From Thermoguttaceae bacterium (GTDB taxonomy: Bacteria > Planctomycetota > Planctomycetia > Pirellulales > Thermoguttaceae), in assembly GCA_017550965.1 (NCBI GenBank), contig JAFZNK010000216.1, positions 1-45,236 on the forward strand: a stretch of 45,236 nucleotides of DNA. The letters run 5' to 3'. Position numbers and translations under genes: made by a program. Each line of letters begins with the position of its first letter. Within the stretch, counting starts at the first letter, position 1. Shown in pieces: positions 15,693-24,436 of this stretch. Below the pieces are notes generated by a model. That model was given only the letters and a program-made list of their open reading frames with translations, did not search any database and was not told the DNA's origin.

Positions 15693-17225
15693 CTATTTAT
15701 CCAAAAAACGAACGTTGTAAAGACACGCCTTGCCGGCTCGTTGAGGGAAGACGATTTCAACGTTCTTCATTGCGCCGGAATACCCGTCGATATCGTCGAG
15801 GTTGACGCGAAGCGCGCGCTTCTTGCCGTCAAATTGGACAGACGCCTTTTTTGAAACTCGGGGCAGGGTCGGGTATTCTGGGATCGACGGATCTGCTTTC
15901 CGCGCTTCGGCTCTTCGAGAACGTTCCGTCGCGTCGAGAAAATCAGAAGGGGAAACAGGATAGAGATGAATCGTTAATTCGTCGTCTGTCGCGTCGCCTT
16001 CGTTTGCCGGAATAAATTCCGCTTCGATTTCCAGAATCGGCGCTTTTTCGGCTTTCCAGAAGACTCCGGGAGACTGCGCGATCGCCTGCTTTTCGGGAGA
16101 GAGATTGATCCTGAGCGCGTTTTCGATCGGACACCCCTGATCGGTTGCGTTAACGTAACTCCAGTTCTGACGATCTTTTTCAAAGGACCAGTCCGGTCGG
16201 ATCGGAACGTCGTTTTTAGCGTACTTATAGACGGTAGAACGAATTTCATCGACGGAACCTACGATAAAAATCGCTCGGTAAGTTCGCTTGACGTTCCAAT
16301 CGAGAATCGTTTTTTCAAGGGGCGCTATATACCCGGTGGGCCCCGATTTATCTCCAAGATCTTTGCCTTTGGCCTCGTCGCCGCCGTGGAATCCCGCCGT
16401 GGTGAACGTGGAGCACGGCTGATATACGCCGACTCCGTAATTGTCGTCGTTTACAAGCGCGCTCCAACGTTCCGGGGTATAGTAATTTGTCCAAGGCCAA
16501 CCTTTTTGATCGTTCTTATCGATAATCGTGGTAATAGGCGCGTTCTCAAAAGGCTTGTCGCCGAGGTAGCTGACAAGTTTATACCACTGAGCGTTGGTAT
16601 AAAGCGCCGGCGTTTCCTGATAATGAGCGTCGTAAAAAGTTTTGTCGGATCGATTGTTAATAATTGTCGCGTCAAGAATAAAACCGTTGTCGATCAGTTG
16701 ATAGCGGCATTCGAACACGCATTCCGCCGGAACGCCGGAATGAGGCCAGAGCATCGGACGGGCGCGCAACAGGTAAACGTCGTCGCTGATTTTTTTGAAC
16801 GAAAGTACTTGCGATCGATAACCGCCGCAATCCCCCGATTGAATTGGGTTCCAGCCGAGCCCCGCCCAGGTTGTCGAAGGCTTTTCTCCGTTGGGGCCTA
16901 TAAACGGATGAGGTCCGGAATAGTAAGACAGTTGAATTTGTCTTCCCCAGTCGCAACTGTTGATCATATTGCCGGAACGGTTTGCTTTATCTTCAAGGTA
17001 GGTGACCGCGCCTCCAAGTTCCATATTAAGTCCCAGTTTTAAGCGATCGTTTTCGAGATAACGTATCGGTTCGGTTCCATAATCAAAGACGGGGTCGCCC
17101 GGCACATGAACGACTTTGTCTTTTTGAGGTTCCATGGCTCTCGATTCTTTCAGAGAGACGAGGGCGGAAAACGTCGTTAGCGTTAAGAGAAGCGTCGACA
17201 GTGATAAAAGACAAACTCGTTTCAT
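15693..17225 (-). CDS. Secreted protein of unknown family, tandem paralogue B
   Basis: 510 residues from the ATG at 17225, which has AAGGAG seven bases upstream and opens a clear signal peptide (MKRVCLLSLSTLLLTLTTF). The frame stays open further upstream, but that part runs back through a terminator-like hairpin into the FAD dehydrogenase gene and is not credible. Conserved blocks with paralogue A run throughout: LENDRLKLGLNMELGGAVTY, WGRQIQLSYYSGP, PMLWPHSGVPAEC, WYKLVSYLGDKPFENAPIT and RTYRAIFIVGSVDEIR. The C-terminal 150 residues differ most. Family unknown; an extracytoplasmic sugar-related role is a guess. It is first in the two-gene unit. Confidence 0.75.
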   Translation of the reverse strand: MKRVCLLSLSTLLLTLTTFSALVSLKESRAMEPQKDKVVHVPGDPVFDYGTEPIRYLENDRLKLGLNMELGGAVTYLEDKANRSGNMINSCDWGRQIQLSYYSGPHPFIGPNGEKPSTTWAGLGWNPIQSGDCGGYRSQVLSFKKISDDVYLLRARPMLWPHSGVPAECVFECRYQLIDNGFILDATIINNRSDKTFYDAHYQETPALYTNAQWYKLVSYLGDKPFENAPITTIIDKNDQKGWPWTNYYTPERWSALVNDDNYGVGVYQPCSTFTTAGFHGGDEAKGKDLGDKSGPTGYIAPLEKTILDWNVKRTYRAIFIVGSVDEIRSTVYKYAKNDVPIRPDWSFEKDRQNWSYVNATDQGCPIENALRINLSPEKQAIAQSPGVFWKAEKAPILEIEAEFIPANEGDATDDELTIHLYPVSPSDFLDATERSRRAEARKADPSIPEYPTLPRVSKKASVQFDGKKRALRVNLDDIDGYSGAMKNVEIVFPQRAGKACLYNVRFLDK

Positions 17226-17305
17226 AAAGCGTCTCCTTCGAGAATCTATTGAGAAGAAAGCTTCCCCTGCTTTCGGGGAACACCTGGAAAAATGTTTGTA
17301 AGAAA

Positions 17306-17345
17306 CGCTTCTCGAAACGACGCGTCGCCGTCGATTCGAGAAGCG
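17306..17345 (-). terminator. Terminator downstream of the FAD/Fe-S dehydrogenase gene
   Basis: CGCTTCTCGAA at 17306-17316 pairs perfectly over 11 bp with TTCGAGAAGCG at 17335-17345, with an 18-base loop, ten bases past the stop of the dehydrogenase. On the minus strand it is followed by TTTCTTAC. It separates that gene from the paralogue pair. Confidence 0.65.
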
Positions 17346-17355
17346 CGCGATAGCG

Positions 17356-20211
17356 TCACTTTTTAGGAGTCGTGCACCGATCGACCAGATAAACGATCGA
17401 CATATACGGAACCCCGCTGTTTGTCGAGAGACCAACTTCGCACGTTCGACTGTTCGAATAGCCCGCGACAACTCCGTTTTCTTTGATTTGAGGTTCCAAT
17501 TTGCGCAATGCGAACGCGTTGATTTCCGGACGGGTGAACCCCTTGTCACCCGCAAATCCGCAGCAGCCTATTTCTTCTGGAACAAGCACGTTTGACGAAC
17601 AGCGTTTGGCTAAATCGACCAACGTTTGCCCCAGTTTCATCTTACGCATTGTACACGTGATATGTACGGAAATCGGTTCGTCGATTTGATGAAAATCCAG
17701 TCTGTCGACGAGAAACTTTTCAATGAATTCCGCCGGTTCAAACAATTCCATTTTGGAAATTTTTTCACGCATGCGATGCAAACACGGACTTTGATCGCAC
17801 AAAACCGGATACTTTCCTTCGCATGACGCTTTCCAAAGCGCTTCCTCTAGTTCTTTAGTTTTACGGTCGGCGATATCAGGCATGCCTTTGCTTTCCCAAA
17901 TTGTCCCGCAACACAGATTTTCGTATTGTGGGGGGAAGACGACGGTAAATCCTGCTTTTTCAAGCAGTTTGACGGTCGTTTCGACGAGCGGCTGTTCTTT
18001 TAAGGAACCGCCCATCGTTTGATTAATACAACTGGGGAAATAGACGACTTTATCGACGCCTTCTTTATAAGCGTTGGACGACGAATCTGCGAATTCGGCG
18101 CGAGGAACCCTCGATTTTTTTATTTTGAACGGTTTAGGTAACGACGGCGTCCATAAAGGCAAGCCGAACTTATGAAGGAGACGTCCGACGGTTGTCGTTC
18201 CGGCGTCGCCCAGCACGTTTCGACCGATGCGGGCTAATCCTAACACGGGTCGTAAACAAGATTTGACGCACGAAAGATTTTTGGCGGAAAAATCGCCTAA
18301 CTTATAGGCGCAACTTCCTTTCGGCGCGTTTTCTTCGCGTAACGCGTGAGTCAATTCTCCGACGTTGATTCCCATGGGGCACGACGTAGAACACAAGCCG
18401 TCTCCGGCGCAAGTCGCTTCTCCCGGAACGCGATAAGCGCGCTGTAGCGCGTCAAGTCTTGCCGGATCGGATTGGTCGCGTTTGAGTCGGGATATTTCGC
18501 GACGAACGACAATTCGTTGACGCGACGACAACGTGTTGCCGCACGTCAAACAATTCGGTTCGCAAAAACCGCATTCGATACACTTGTCGACGATCGGATT
18601 CGTCGGCGGGAGCGGCTTGAAATCCTTGATATAACATTCCGGGTCGTCGTTGAAAATTACGCCGGGATTAAGAACGTTATTGGGATCGAAGAGCGCTTTT
18701 AGCTCCTTCATGACGGAAAACGCTTTGGCTCCCCATTCCCGTTCGACAAACGGAGCCATATTTCTCCCAGTTCCATGTTCCGCTTTGAGAGAGCCGTGAT
18801 ATTTGTCGACGACCAAATCGACGACTTCGAGCATCAATCCTTTATAACGGTCGATTTCCGCTTGGGAGTCGAAACGCTGATTGAGAACGAAATGGAAGTT
18901 GCCTTCCAGCGCGTGTCCGTAAATTACCCCGTCTTTATAACCGTACTTGTCAATGAGAGCCTGTAATTCGACCGTCGCTTCCGGGAGTACGTCGATTGGG
19001 AACGCGACGTCTTCGATGAGCGCGGTCGTGCCTAAATCGCGCATACCTCCAACCGTTGGAAAAACGCCGGAACGCATCGCCCACCAGGCTCCGTATATCT
19101 TGGGGTCTTCTGTGAATTCGACGGGGAAGAGAAGAGGAAAATCGGCGAGAGACGATTTGATTTCATCAATTTGTTTCTCTAATTCTTCGACGGTTTCCGC
19201 CTTTGTTTCAAGCAATACTGCGGAGGCGTCCGGTCCAAGATCTTTGATGAAATCCGGAACGCTGGGGGAATCCTCGACGGAACGCAACGCCTTACGGTCG
19301 AGAATTTCCGCGCTAACGACAGGGGCTTTTTTCAATATCTGGACCGCGCAACACGCTTCGCGAAGCGTGTTGGCGTAGATCATCGCGCTGGCGCAACGCG
19401 CGGGAATCTTTTCCGTTTTCATCGTCGCTTCCGCCAAAAACGCCAGCGTGCCTTCGGAGCCGACTATTAATCGGGAAATGACGTCGAAGGGATCGTCGTA
19501 AGCTATTAGAGGTCGCAAATTCAATCCGGTGACGTTTTTGATTCGGTATTTCCTTTCAATGAGCTCGAAAAGTTCGGCGTCGTTTCGGACAGAATCTCTG
19601 ATTTCGAGAAGTCGCTTCAAAAAATCAGGTTTGTTTTTGGAGAAGTCTTCGCGCGACTTAGGATCGGCGACGTCAAGAATCGTGCCGTCGGCAAAGATTA
19701 GTTTTGCAGATTCCATGACGCGTTCGCTGTTAGCGTGCGTGCCGCAATTCATGCCGGAAGCGTTGTTGGAAATAACGCCGCCCACGCGCGCCGCATTAAT
19801 CGACGCGGGGTCGGGCGGAAATTTTCGTCCGTATTTCGCTAAGATTTCGTTGACGCGTCCTCCGAGAATACCCGGTTGGAGTTTAATTCTTTCTCCGTTG
19901 TCCAGAACCTCGTATTTCTCCCACAGTTGTCCGGCGACAAGGAGAACGGATTTGGTAGACGCCTGGCCGGACAGACTCGTGCCGCTCGCTCGAAATACGA
20001 CGGGAACGCCGTGTTCGTTGGCCGTTTTTAAAACGCGGGCAGTTTCCTCTTCGTCTTTGGGAAAGACGACCATTTGCGGCAATTGTCGGTAGAAACTGGC
20101 GTCGGCTCCCCACGCAAGGGTTTTCAGCGGGTCCGTGAAGAGGCGATTTTGGGGAATAAAGGCGGAAATCTTTTGATAAAAAGCGTTTGTACTTGAATCT
20201 TTAAATTGCAT
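17356..20211 (-). CDS. FAD- and Fe-S-binding D-lactate-type dehydrogenase
   Basis: 951 residues from the ATG at 20211, which has GAGAG seven bases upstream; a TTG six codons earlier lacks a ribosome site. The N-terminal half is a PCMH/GlcD FAD domain (VFRASGTSLSGQA, GGVISNNASGMNCGT, VGSEGTLAFLAEATM) followed by the FAD-oxidase C-terminal domain with the HALEGNFHFV and HGTGRN motifs. Next come two 4Fe-4S ligand sets: C544/C547/C550/C554, and C601/C607/C611. Then come two CCG domains (C767-C768 and C883-C884) as in heterodisulfide-reductase-type subunits. This single-chain layout is that of quinone-linked D-lactate or D-2-hydroxyacid dehydrogenases of about 940 residues, which oxidise the hydroxyacid and pass electrons to the membrane quinone pool. 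The substrate is inferred, not shown. Confidence 0.85.
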   Translation of the reverse strand: MQFKDSSTNAFYQKISAFIPQNRLFTDPLKTLAWGADASFYRQLPQMVVFPKDEEETARVLKTANEHGVPVVFRASGTSLSGQASTKSVLLVAGQLWEKYEVLDNGERIKLQPGILGGRVNEILAKYGRKFPPDPASINAARVGGVISNNASGMNCGTHANSERVMESAKLIFADGTILDVADPKSREDFSKNKPDFLKRLLEIRDSVRNDAELFELIERKYRIKNVTGLNLRPLIAYDDPFDVISRLIVGSEGTLAFLAEATMKTEKIPARCASAMIYANTLREACCAVQILKKAPVVSAEILDRKALRSVEDSPSVPDFIKDLGPDASAVLLETKAETVEELEKQIDEIKSSLADFPLLFPVEFTEDPKIYGAWWAMRSGVFPTVGGMRDLGTTALIEDVAFPIDVLPEATVELQALIDKYGYKDGVIYGHALEGNFHFVLNQRFDSQAEIDRYKGLMLEVVDLVVDKYHGSLKAEHGTGRNMAPFVEREWGAKAFSVMKELKALFDPNNVLNPGVIFNDDPECYIKDFKPLPPTNPIVDKCIECGFCEPNCLTCGNTLSSRQRIVVRREISRLKRDQSDPARLDALQRAYRVPGEATCAGDGLCSTSCPMGINVGELTHALREENAPKGSCAYKLGDFSAKNLSCVKSCLRPVLGLARIGRNVLGDAGTTTVGRLLHKFGLPLWTPSLPKPFKIKKSRVPRAEFADSSSNAYKEGVDKVVYFPSCINQTMGGSLKEQPLVETTVKLLEKAGFTVVFPPQYENLCCGTIWESKGMPDIADRKTKELEEALWKASCEGKYPVLCDQSPCLHRMREKISKMELFEPAEFIEKFLVDRLDFHQIDEPISVHITCTMRKMKLGQTLVDLAKRCSSNVLVPEEIGCCGFAGDKGFTRPEINAFALRKLEPQIKENGVVAGYSNSRTCEVGLSTNSGVPYMSIVYLVDRCTTPKK

Positions 20212-20269
20212 TTTTACGCTCTCTGACAAGGCTTCACATCTATCATAAGCGGCGAATAGCCGTCTACAA

Positions 20270-20298
20270 AAAACGACGCAATCCGCATGCGTCGTTTT
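20270..20298 (-). terminator. Intrinsic terminator after the RidA-like gene
   Basis: AAAACGACGCA at 20270-20280 pairs over 11 bp with TGCGTCGTTTT at 20288-20298, with a seven-base loop. On the minus strand it is followed by more T residues. It lies 30 bases after the stop at 20329 and before the dehydrogenase gene. The flanking A and T runs would also let it act on the plus strand. Confidence 0.8.
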
Positions 20299-20328
20299 GT
20301 TTTATTCTCTCTCTTGAATATTGACGTT

Positions 20329-21585
20329 CTAACTCTCCCTGCAGGAGACGATTCCCTCGATTTCAACGAGAAGATCGTCGCGGCAGACGTCGGCGTAAGT
20401 GTAGACGACGGGAACGTCGGCGAGACGCCGCTCGCACACGCTGCGGACGGAATCTAAGAACTCGGCTTTTTTAACGTATACGCGCGCGACGGCAAGATCG
20501 GAAAGATCCGAGTCAAACCCTTCAACTCCATGCTTTTGCAAATTTGTTCCAGAGATTAACGCGGCAATATTGTCCAGCGTTTGATTCGTTTGTCCGACAG
20601 GATCGTCGATAAACACCGTCTTTTGATCGACGATACTTGCCGTTCCGGAAACATAGACGGAACAGCGGTCGTTAAAGCTGACGGCGCACGCTCGAGAGAA
20701 TTTTGGACTCTTGGGACTATAGAATTCCGCGTAATCAAAAGCCGGCGTCTGATTGGGGTTTTCAAGCGGAACGACGAACACGTCTTTTCGATCCGTTTGA
20801 ATTGTTTGACAACTCATCGCAATATCGACGTCGTCCGCGCCAATGCCGGTGCTTGCCGGATAGATAGCGCCAAGAGGGACGTTTTTCGGCAGATACTGTT
20901 CGACGAATCTTGTTCCGTAGAAGAAATCCGACCTCGCGCGGTTGAGTTCTTTATAACGTTGCGTGTCCCCCTCTTCAAGAACGATATGACCCTGATAAAG
21001 CCACGTTCGAAAAACCTGAGGGAAGAGGAAACCGTTGGCTTCGACTTCCGCGCGCATTTTCGCAAACGCGTCGAAGGAACGCGCATAAGCGCCGACCGAT
21101 TCTTCTCCGGGGATAAAGCCGCCGAAGAAACCGATAGAAACGTCGTCGTACTCGACGATAGTCGCATGTTCGCCCTGGTTATAGACGCTGACGGCAAGCG
21201 ATTTTTCTTCGCTGCTGGAATTGACCGCCGTCGCTTCAACGACAACCGCCTGACTGGCGTCGCAGGGTTTTTGCGCGACAAAAGTCGTCGCGGGAATCAG
21301 GAAGTCTCCATATTTCTCGTTCATTATGGCGCGAACGAGCTGCTTGTCCCCTATTTCACGCAGGAAAATATTGAGGTTCACGAGCGAACACGCGTCCGCT
21401 TCTTCCAACGCGGTTTCAAGACGTTCAAACGCGGAAAAAATCTGCGTTCGAGCGTTTTCGCCCTCTGTTGGAATCGCCAGTCCGTAAAAATAATCGACGC
21501 CGTTTTTGTCAACCACAGAATATGCGCAACCGTCAATTTGACCGCGACAAAGCGTTTGATTCCCTTTACGTTTTTGAAGCATCAC
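20329..21585 (-). CDS. Two-domain RidA/chorismatase-like protein
   Basis: 418 residues. GTG at 21585 is placed eight bases after AGGAG; an ATG follows directly at 21582. The C-terminal part (about 290-415) has RidA/YjgF/L-PSP strands (RACAVSFNDRCSVYVSGTAS, then GQTNQTLDNIAALI). The N-terminal part (about 25-130) looks like a second copy. The middle contains FYGTRFVEQYLP and STGIGADD, features that recall the chorismatase (FkbO/Hyg5) family, which hydrolyses or rearranges chorismate and has a doubled YjgF fold. Either chorismate-derived metabolism or enamine deamination is possible; the residues needed to decide cannot be assigned by eye. No signal peptide. It is flanked by terminators and is probably transcribed alone. 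Confidence 0.65.
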   Translation of the reverse strand: MMLQKRKGNQTLCRGQIDGCAYSVVDKNGVDYFYGLAIPTEGENARTQIFSAFERLETALEEADACSLVNLNIFLREIGDKQLVRAIMNEKYGDFLIPATTFVAQKPCDASQAVVVEATAVNSSSEEKSLAVSVYNQGEHATIVEYDDVSIGFFGGFIPGEESVGAYARSFDAFAKMRAEVEANGFLFPQVFRTWLYQGHIVLEEGDTQRYKELNRARSDFFYGTRFVEQYLPKNVPLGAIYPASTGIGADDVDIAMSCQTIQTDRKDVFVVPLENPNQTPAFDYAEFYSPKSPKFSRACAVSFNDRCSVYVSGTASIVDQKTVFIDDPVGQTNQTLDNIAALISGTNLQKHGVEGFDSDLSDLAVARVYVKKAEFLDSVRSVCERRLADVPVVYTYADVCRDDLLVEIEGIVSCRES

Positions 21586-21808
21586 TCAATAAACTCCTGG
21601 TTAAGGGGTAGTTCATAGACGAGAAGGCTTTGGCAAGCGTCTCGCCTGAAAAAGAATCGCAGTTCTCTCCCTCTCATTTTAGCTTAACCGAATTGTTTTT
21701 TCAAACGTTCTTTCAAAAGATATTCAAATTTGTTCGTTTTTTTACGGAGAAAAGTTGGCATAACAGTAGAATTGATCTTTCGTCGACAGATTGTTGCGCG
21801 TAGAAAAC

Positions 21809-21840
21809 AAAAAAGGCCTCCTGAAAAGGAGACCTTTTTA
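21809..21840 (-). terminator. Terminator of the rplM-rpsI operon
   Basis: AAAAAGG-C-CTCC pairs with GGAG-A-CCTTTTT around a short loop, with one mismatched pair. On the minus strand the stem is followed by TTTTTTGTTTT. It lies 56 bases past the rpsI stop. The rest of 21586-21895 shows nothing else recognisable. Confidence 0.8.
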
Positions 21841-21895
21841 GTCGGTGGCTTCGCCAATTTCTCAGCAAGCCATACTGCGAACGCTTTGCGTAAAA

Positions 21896-22321
21896 TTAAC
21901 GCTTGGAGAATTGGGTCGCACGACGGGCTTTGCGGAGACCGTACTTCTTACGTTCGACTTCACGAGCGTCGCGGGTAAGAAGGCTCTTTTCGCGAAGAAC
22001 GGCTTCGCAATCGGGATCGTATTCTTTAAGAGCGCGAGCGATGCCGAGCTTGCACGCGTCGGCCTGACCGGTTGTTCCGCCGCCGCAGACGGTGATGACG
22101 ACGTCTACGGAGTCGCGTTTTTCAGTGGCCACCAGAGGAGCGAGGACCGCGTTGCGGAGTTGGAGAGAACGGAAGAATTCTTCAAATTCTCGATTGTTAA
22201 CGCTGATACGGCCTTGACCGGCGCGAATACGAACGCGCGCGATGGCGGTCTTACGACGACCGGTTCCCAATTTGTCGTTTTTGCCGTTGCCTTCAATAAC
22301 GTAGTTGCCGCGTTTAATCAT
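21896..22321 (-). CDS. rpsI: 30S ribosomal protein S9
   Basis: 141 residues. The S9 signature GTGRRKTAIARVRI lies near the start and the conserved basic tail ends in QFSKR, whose last residues reach the P-site tRNA on the small subunit. The central VxGGGTTGQADACKLGIARAL block is typical. It follows rplM by 41 bases on the same strand, the usual bacterial L13-S9 pair, and a strong terminator follows it. Confidence 0.98.
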   Translation of the reverse strand: MIKRGNYVIEGNGKNDKLGTGRRKTAIARVRIRAGQGRISVNNREFEEFFRSLQLRNAVLAPLVATEKRDSVDVVITVCGGGTTGQADACKLGIARALKEYDPDCEAVLREKSLLTRDAREVERKKYGLRKARRATQFSKR

Positions 22322-22362
22322 TATTTTTATCCTTATATCGTATAACTAGACCTATTCGCGAA

Positions 22363-22827
22363 TCACTTCTTGACGCCAAGCTCAATAACTTCCGGTTGCT
22401 GAGCAAAATGCGGATGTTGCTGATCGGAAGTGTACAACTTGAGTTTGCCGAGCATCTTGACGGCAAGCTTATTTTTCGGAAGCATGCGTCGAACAGCTTC
22501 ACGAAGGATCATTTCCGGATGCTTGGCCATACGTTCAGCGGCTGATTCGCTACGCAGACGCGTGTAACCGGTGGTCCAGGTGTAACGTTTGTTTTCCCAC
22601 TTGCGTCCGGTGAAGACGACCTTGTCGACGTTGGTGACAACGACGTAATCGCCCGTGTCGACGTGGGGGGTATAAGTCGGGCGGTGTTTGCCCATAAGGA
22701 TCATGGCGATATCGCTGGCGAGACGACCGACAACTTTGTCCGTCGCGTCGACAAGGTACCATTTTTGTTCAACTTCGCCGGGTTTAGCCATAAACGTTTT
22801 GTGCGTTAATGTCATCGATTTTTCCAT
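22363..22827 (-). CDS. rplM: 50S ribosomal protein L13
   Basis: 154 residues from the ATG at 22827, with AAGG eight bases upstream. Conserved blocks KWYLVDATDKVVGRLAS, GKHRPTYTPHVDTGDYVVV, TGYTRLRSE, MLPKNKLAVKMLGKLKLY and HPHFAQQPE are those of L13, an early assembly protein of the large subunit. An extra 15 or so residues precede the usual start (MAKPGEVEQ). First gene of the L13-S9 operon; its promoter should lie in the 530-base gap upstream. Confidence 0.98.
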   Translation of the reverse strand: MEKSMTLTHKTFMAKPGEVEQKWYLVDATDKVVGRLASDIAMILMGKHRPTYTPHVDTGDYVVVTNVDKVVFTGRKWENKRYTWTTGYTRLRSESAAERMAKHPEMILREAVRRMLPKNKLAVKMLGKLKLYTSDQQHPHFAQQPEVIELGVKK

Positions 22828-23357
22828 CGCGGCAACCTTTTTACACAGTGTTCTCTATTACCTGAAATGTCGGCGTATTTCCCGCCGACTCCCTCTTTGA
22901 AGAAATCGCAGTTTCTTCCGCTTCAAAAGTTCCGCCGAGGCGACAAACAACGCTATACTCGAAAACTTAGAAGCAAATTACGACAAAAACGCGAGAGCAT
23001 ACGCTCCGTCACAAAACAAACGAACGATACGCAAAAGTTTTGCGCTAATAAGAACGGCGCTTGCGCCGTCTGGGCGAATTGTCGTCTTGAACAGCCGTTT
23101 TGTAACGACCTCGAAACGCTTGCGCGAGTCGATCGGAGAAGCGGGAATCGAGGAGTCGATCGCAAGTCTCCGTTCAAGGTTTGGAAGGGATTCTACCTCG
23201 CTTTTTGATTGTCGCAAGGGGGAGTTTCGTTCTTTTTCGTTTTTTTACAGAGTTAAGACGCGGAGGCGTCTTGTCGCGAGTTTTCGGTTGTTAGAGAAAA
23301 GATATGCGTTGGAGAGACTGTTTTTCGGATACGGGAGGATCCCGTCGGAGATTCGCG
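22828..23357. other. 530-base gap between rplM and the PEGA lipoprotein gene
   Basis: No credible gene. It must hold the rplM promoter on the minus strand, though no clear -35/-10 pair stands out. Two perfect 7-bp hairpins are visible: ACGGCGC-TT-GCGCCGT at 23054-23069, and AAGACGC-GGAG-GCGTCTT at 23255-23272. The second lies 86 bases after the lipoprotein gene but has no T tract on that strand. Confidence 0.5.
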
Positions 23358-23828
23358 CTACTGTTCAAATTGGAATTTATTATGGGCTTCGTCGCGCAAT
23401 TTGACGGCTGAATCCTTAATTTCTTCCGGGGTAATCTCACGCTTTGGCGTTAGAACCACATGACAGTGTTGCTCGTCGCGAATTTCGCCCGGCACGAAAT
23501 TTTCCGAGATGAAATCGAATCCGGGGTAGAGGTACCACGGAGTTCCCGCCTTGTAATAGGTCTCTTCCATTACAAAACCCTCTTTGCAACAGCGGATTTT
23601 GTACGTCCCCGAATGCACGAAGTTTTGAGAGATCGGCGTTCTTCCGATTTCTTTGTCGTTGAGGTAGACGAGAGCTCCGGACGGTTCGGAGGTAATCGTC
23701 AGTCTTCGCTTAACCGCGTTGCAACCCGAGAAACATGAAACGACCGTCGCGACGATAACGAGCGAGGCCGCAATCCGCCTTATGGTGAGACTCGCTCGAT
23801 CTTTTGTTGTTTCGCTTTTGGTAGTCAT
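23358..23828 (-). CDS. PEGA-domain lipoprotein
   Basis: 156 residues. An N-terminal basic stretch and hydrophobic segment lead to a lipobox-like FSGC, with C36 as the probable lipidated cysteine. A PEGA domain follows at about 41-90 (RLTITSEPSGALVYLNDKEIGRTP, then SGTYKIRCCKEGF), a small beta domain found in surface proteins that bind or anchor to the cell envelope. The remaining part (GTPWYLYPGFDFISENF) resembles the tail found in many PEGA lipoproteins. Likely attached to a membrane and facing the periplasm; the exact role is unknown. It is divergent from the sigma-factor gene across a 600-base gap. Confidence 0.8.
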   Translation of the reverse strand: MTTKSETTKDRASLTIRRIAASLVIVATVVSCFSGCNAVKRRLTITSEPSGALVYLNDKEIGRTPISQNFVHSGTYKIRCCKEGFVMEETYYKAGTPWYLYPGFDFISENFVPGEIRDEQHCHVVLTPKREITPEEIKDSAVKLRDEAHNKFQFEQ

Positions 23829-24436
23829 GCCCGAGATTTCATTCGTGTGGAAAAACGGCGATTCTTACAGCGACGCTTCAGCGACGTTTGGCGTTTGAGC
23901 GCCTGCGTTCGTTTCATGCGGCAAACGCACGACACGATACTAGTTATTTTGCTTATTGGACGCCAGATCAATTTTGAAGAAAAGATTTGTTGAAAACATA
24001 TAGATAGACTATATGGCGATTCTTATATTACACTATCTGAAAGAATATTTTGTTGTTTTTTAAAGAAAATAGAAAAATTTTCACGATAGGAGTGTTGCTT
24101 TCGCATACTATTTGTTTAGAAAACCAAACGCAGTTTTTATTGATTCGTTTCGGTTTTTGTTTTTCCCTGTCTGGGAACGTGTTTTTGTTTTTCGCGTGTT
24201 CCCCCATCGCGCGACGAACTGCGAATAAACGTGAGTTGCGACGTTTAACGTCGTATGGTTGATCGTCCTATTAGAAACTGACCGTTTTTTCCTAAAAAAG
24301 AAGAAATTGGTCTTTTTTTAAAAGTCGTTTCCTTTGTATACTGTGCGCGGCGGAATAGTTTTGCAAACGTCGAAATCGTGGCTTGCCTCTTTTTTTGACG
24401 AAATTGCAGACGTCCGCCGCAATACCTGGCAGGTTA
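23829..24436. other. 608-base AT-rich gap between divergent genes
   Basis: Separates the PEGA lipoprotein (-) from the ECF sigma factor (+), so promoters in both directions are expected. A -10-like TATACT lies at 24337-24342, about 95 bases before the sigma start, without a good -35 box. GCGTTTG at 23891-23897 is repeated inverted at 23922-23928. A 70-codon frame around 24050-24262 has no ribosome site or recognisable sequence. T runs dominate. Confidence 0.4.

Noticed and set aside
20581..21618. 345-codon plus-strand frame opposite the RidA-like gene
   Set aside because: Antisense shadow for the same reason; no recognisable motif or ribosome site.
22867..23208. Short plus-strand frame in the rplM upstream gap
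   Set aside because: Arg/Lys-rich with no motif and no ribosome site; overlaps the expected rplM promoter region.
24050..24262. 70-codon frame in the gap before the sigma gene
   Set aside because: TTG start, no ribosome site, composition explained by T runs.
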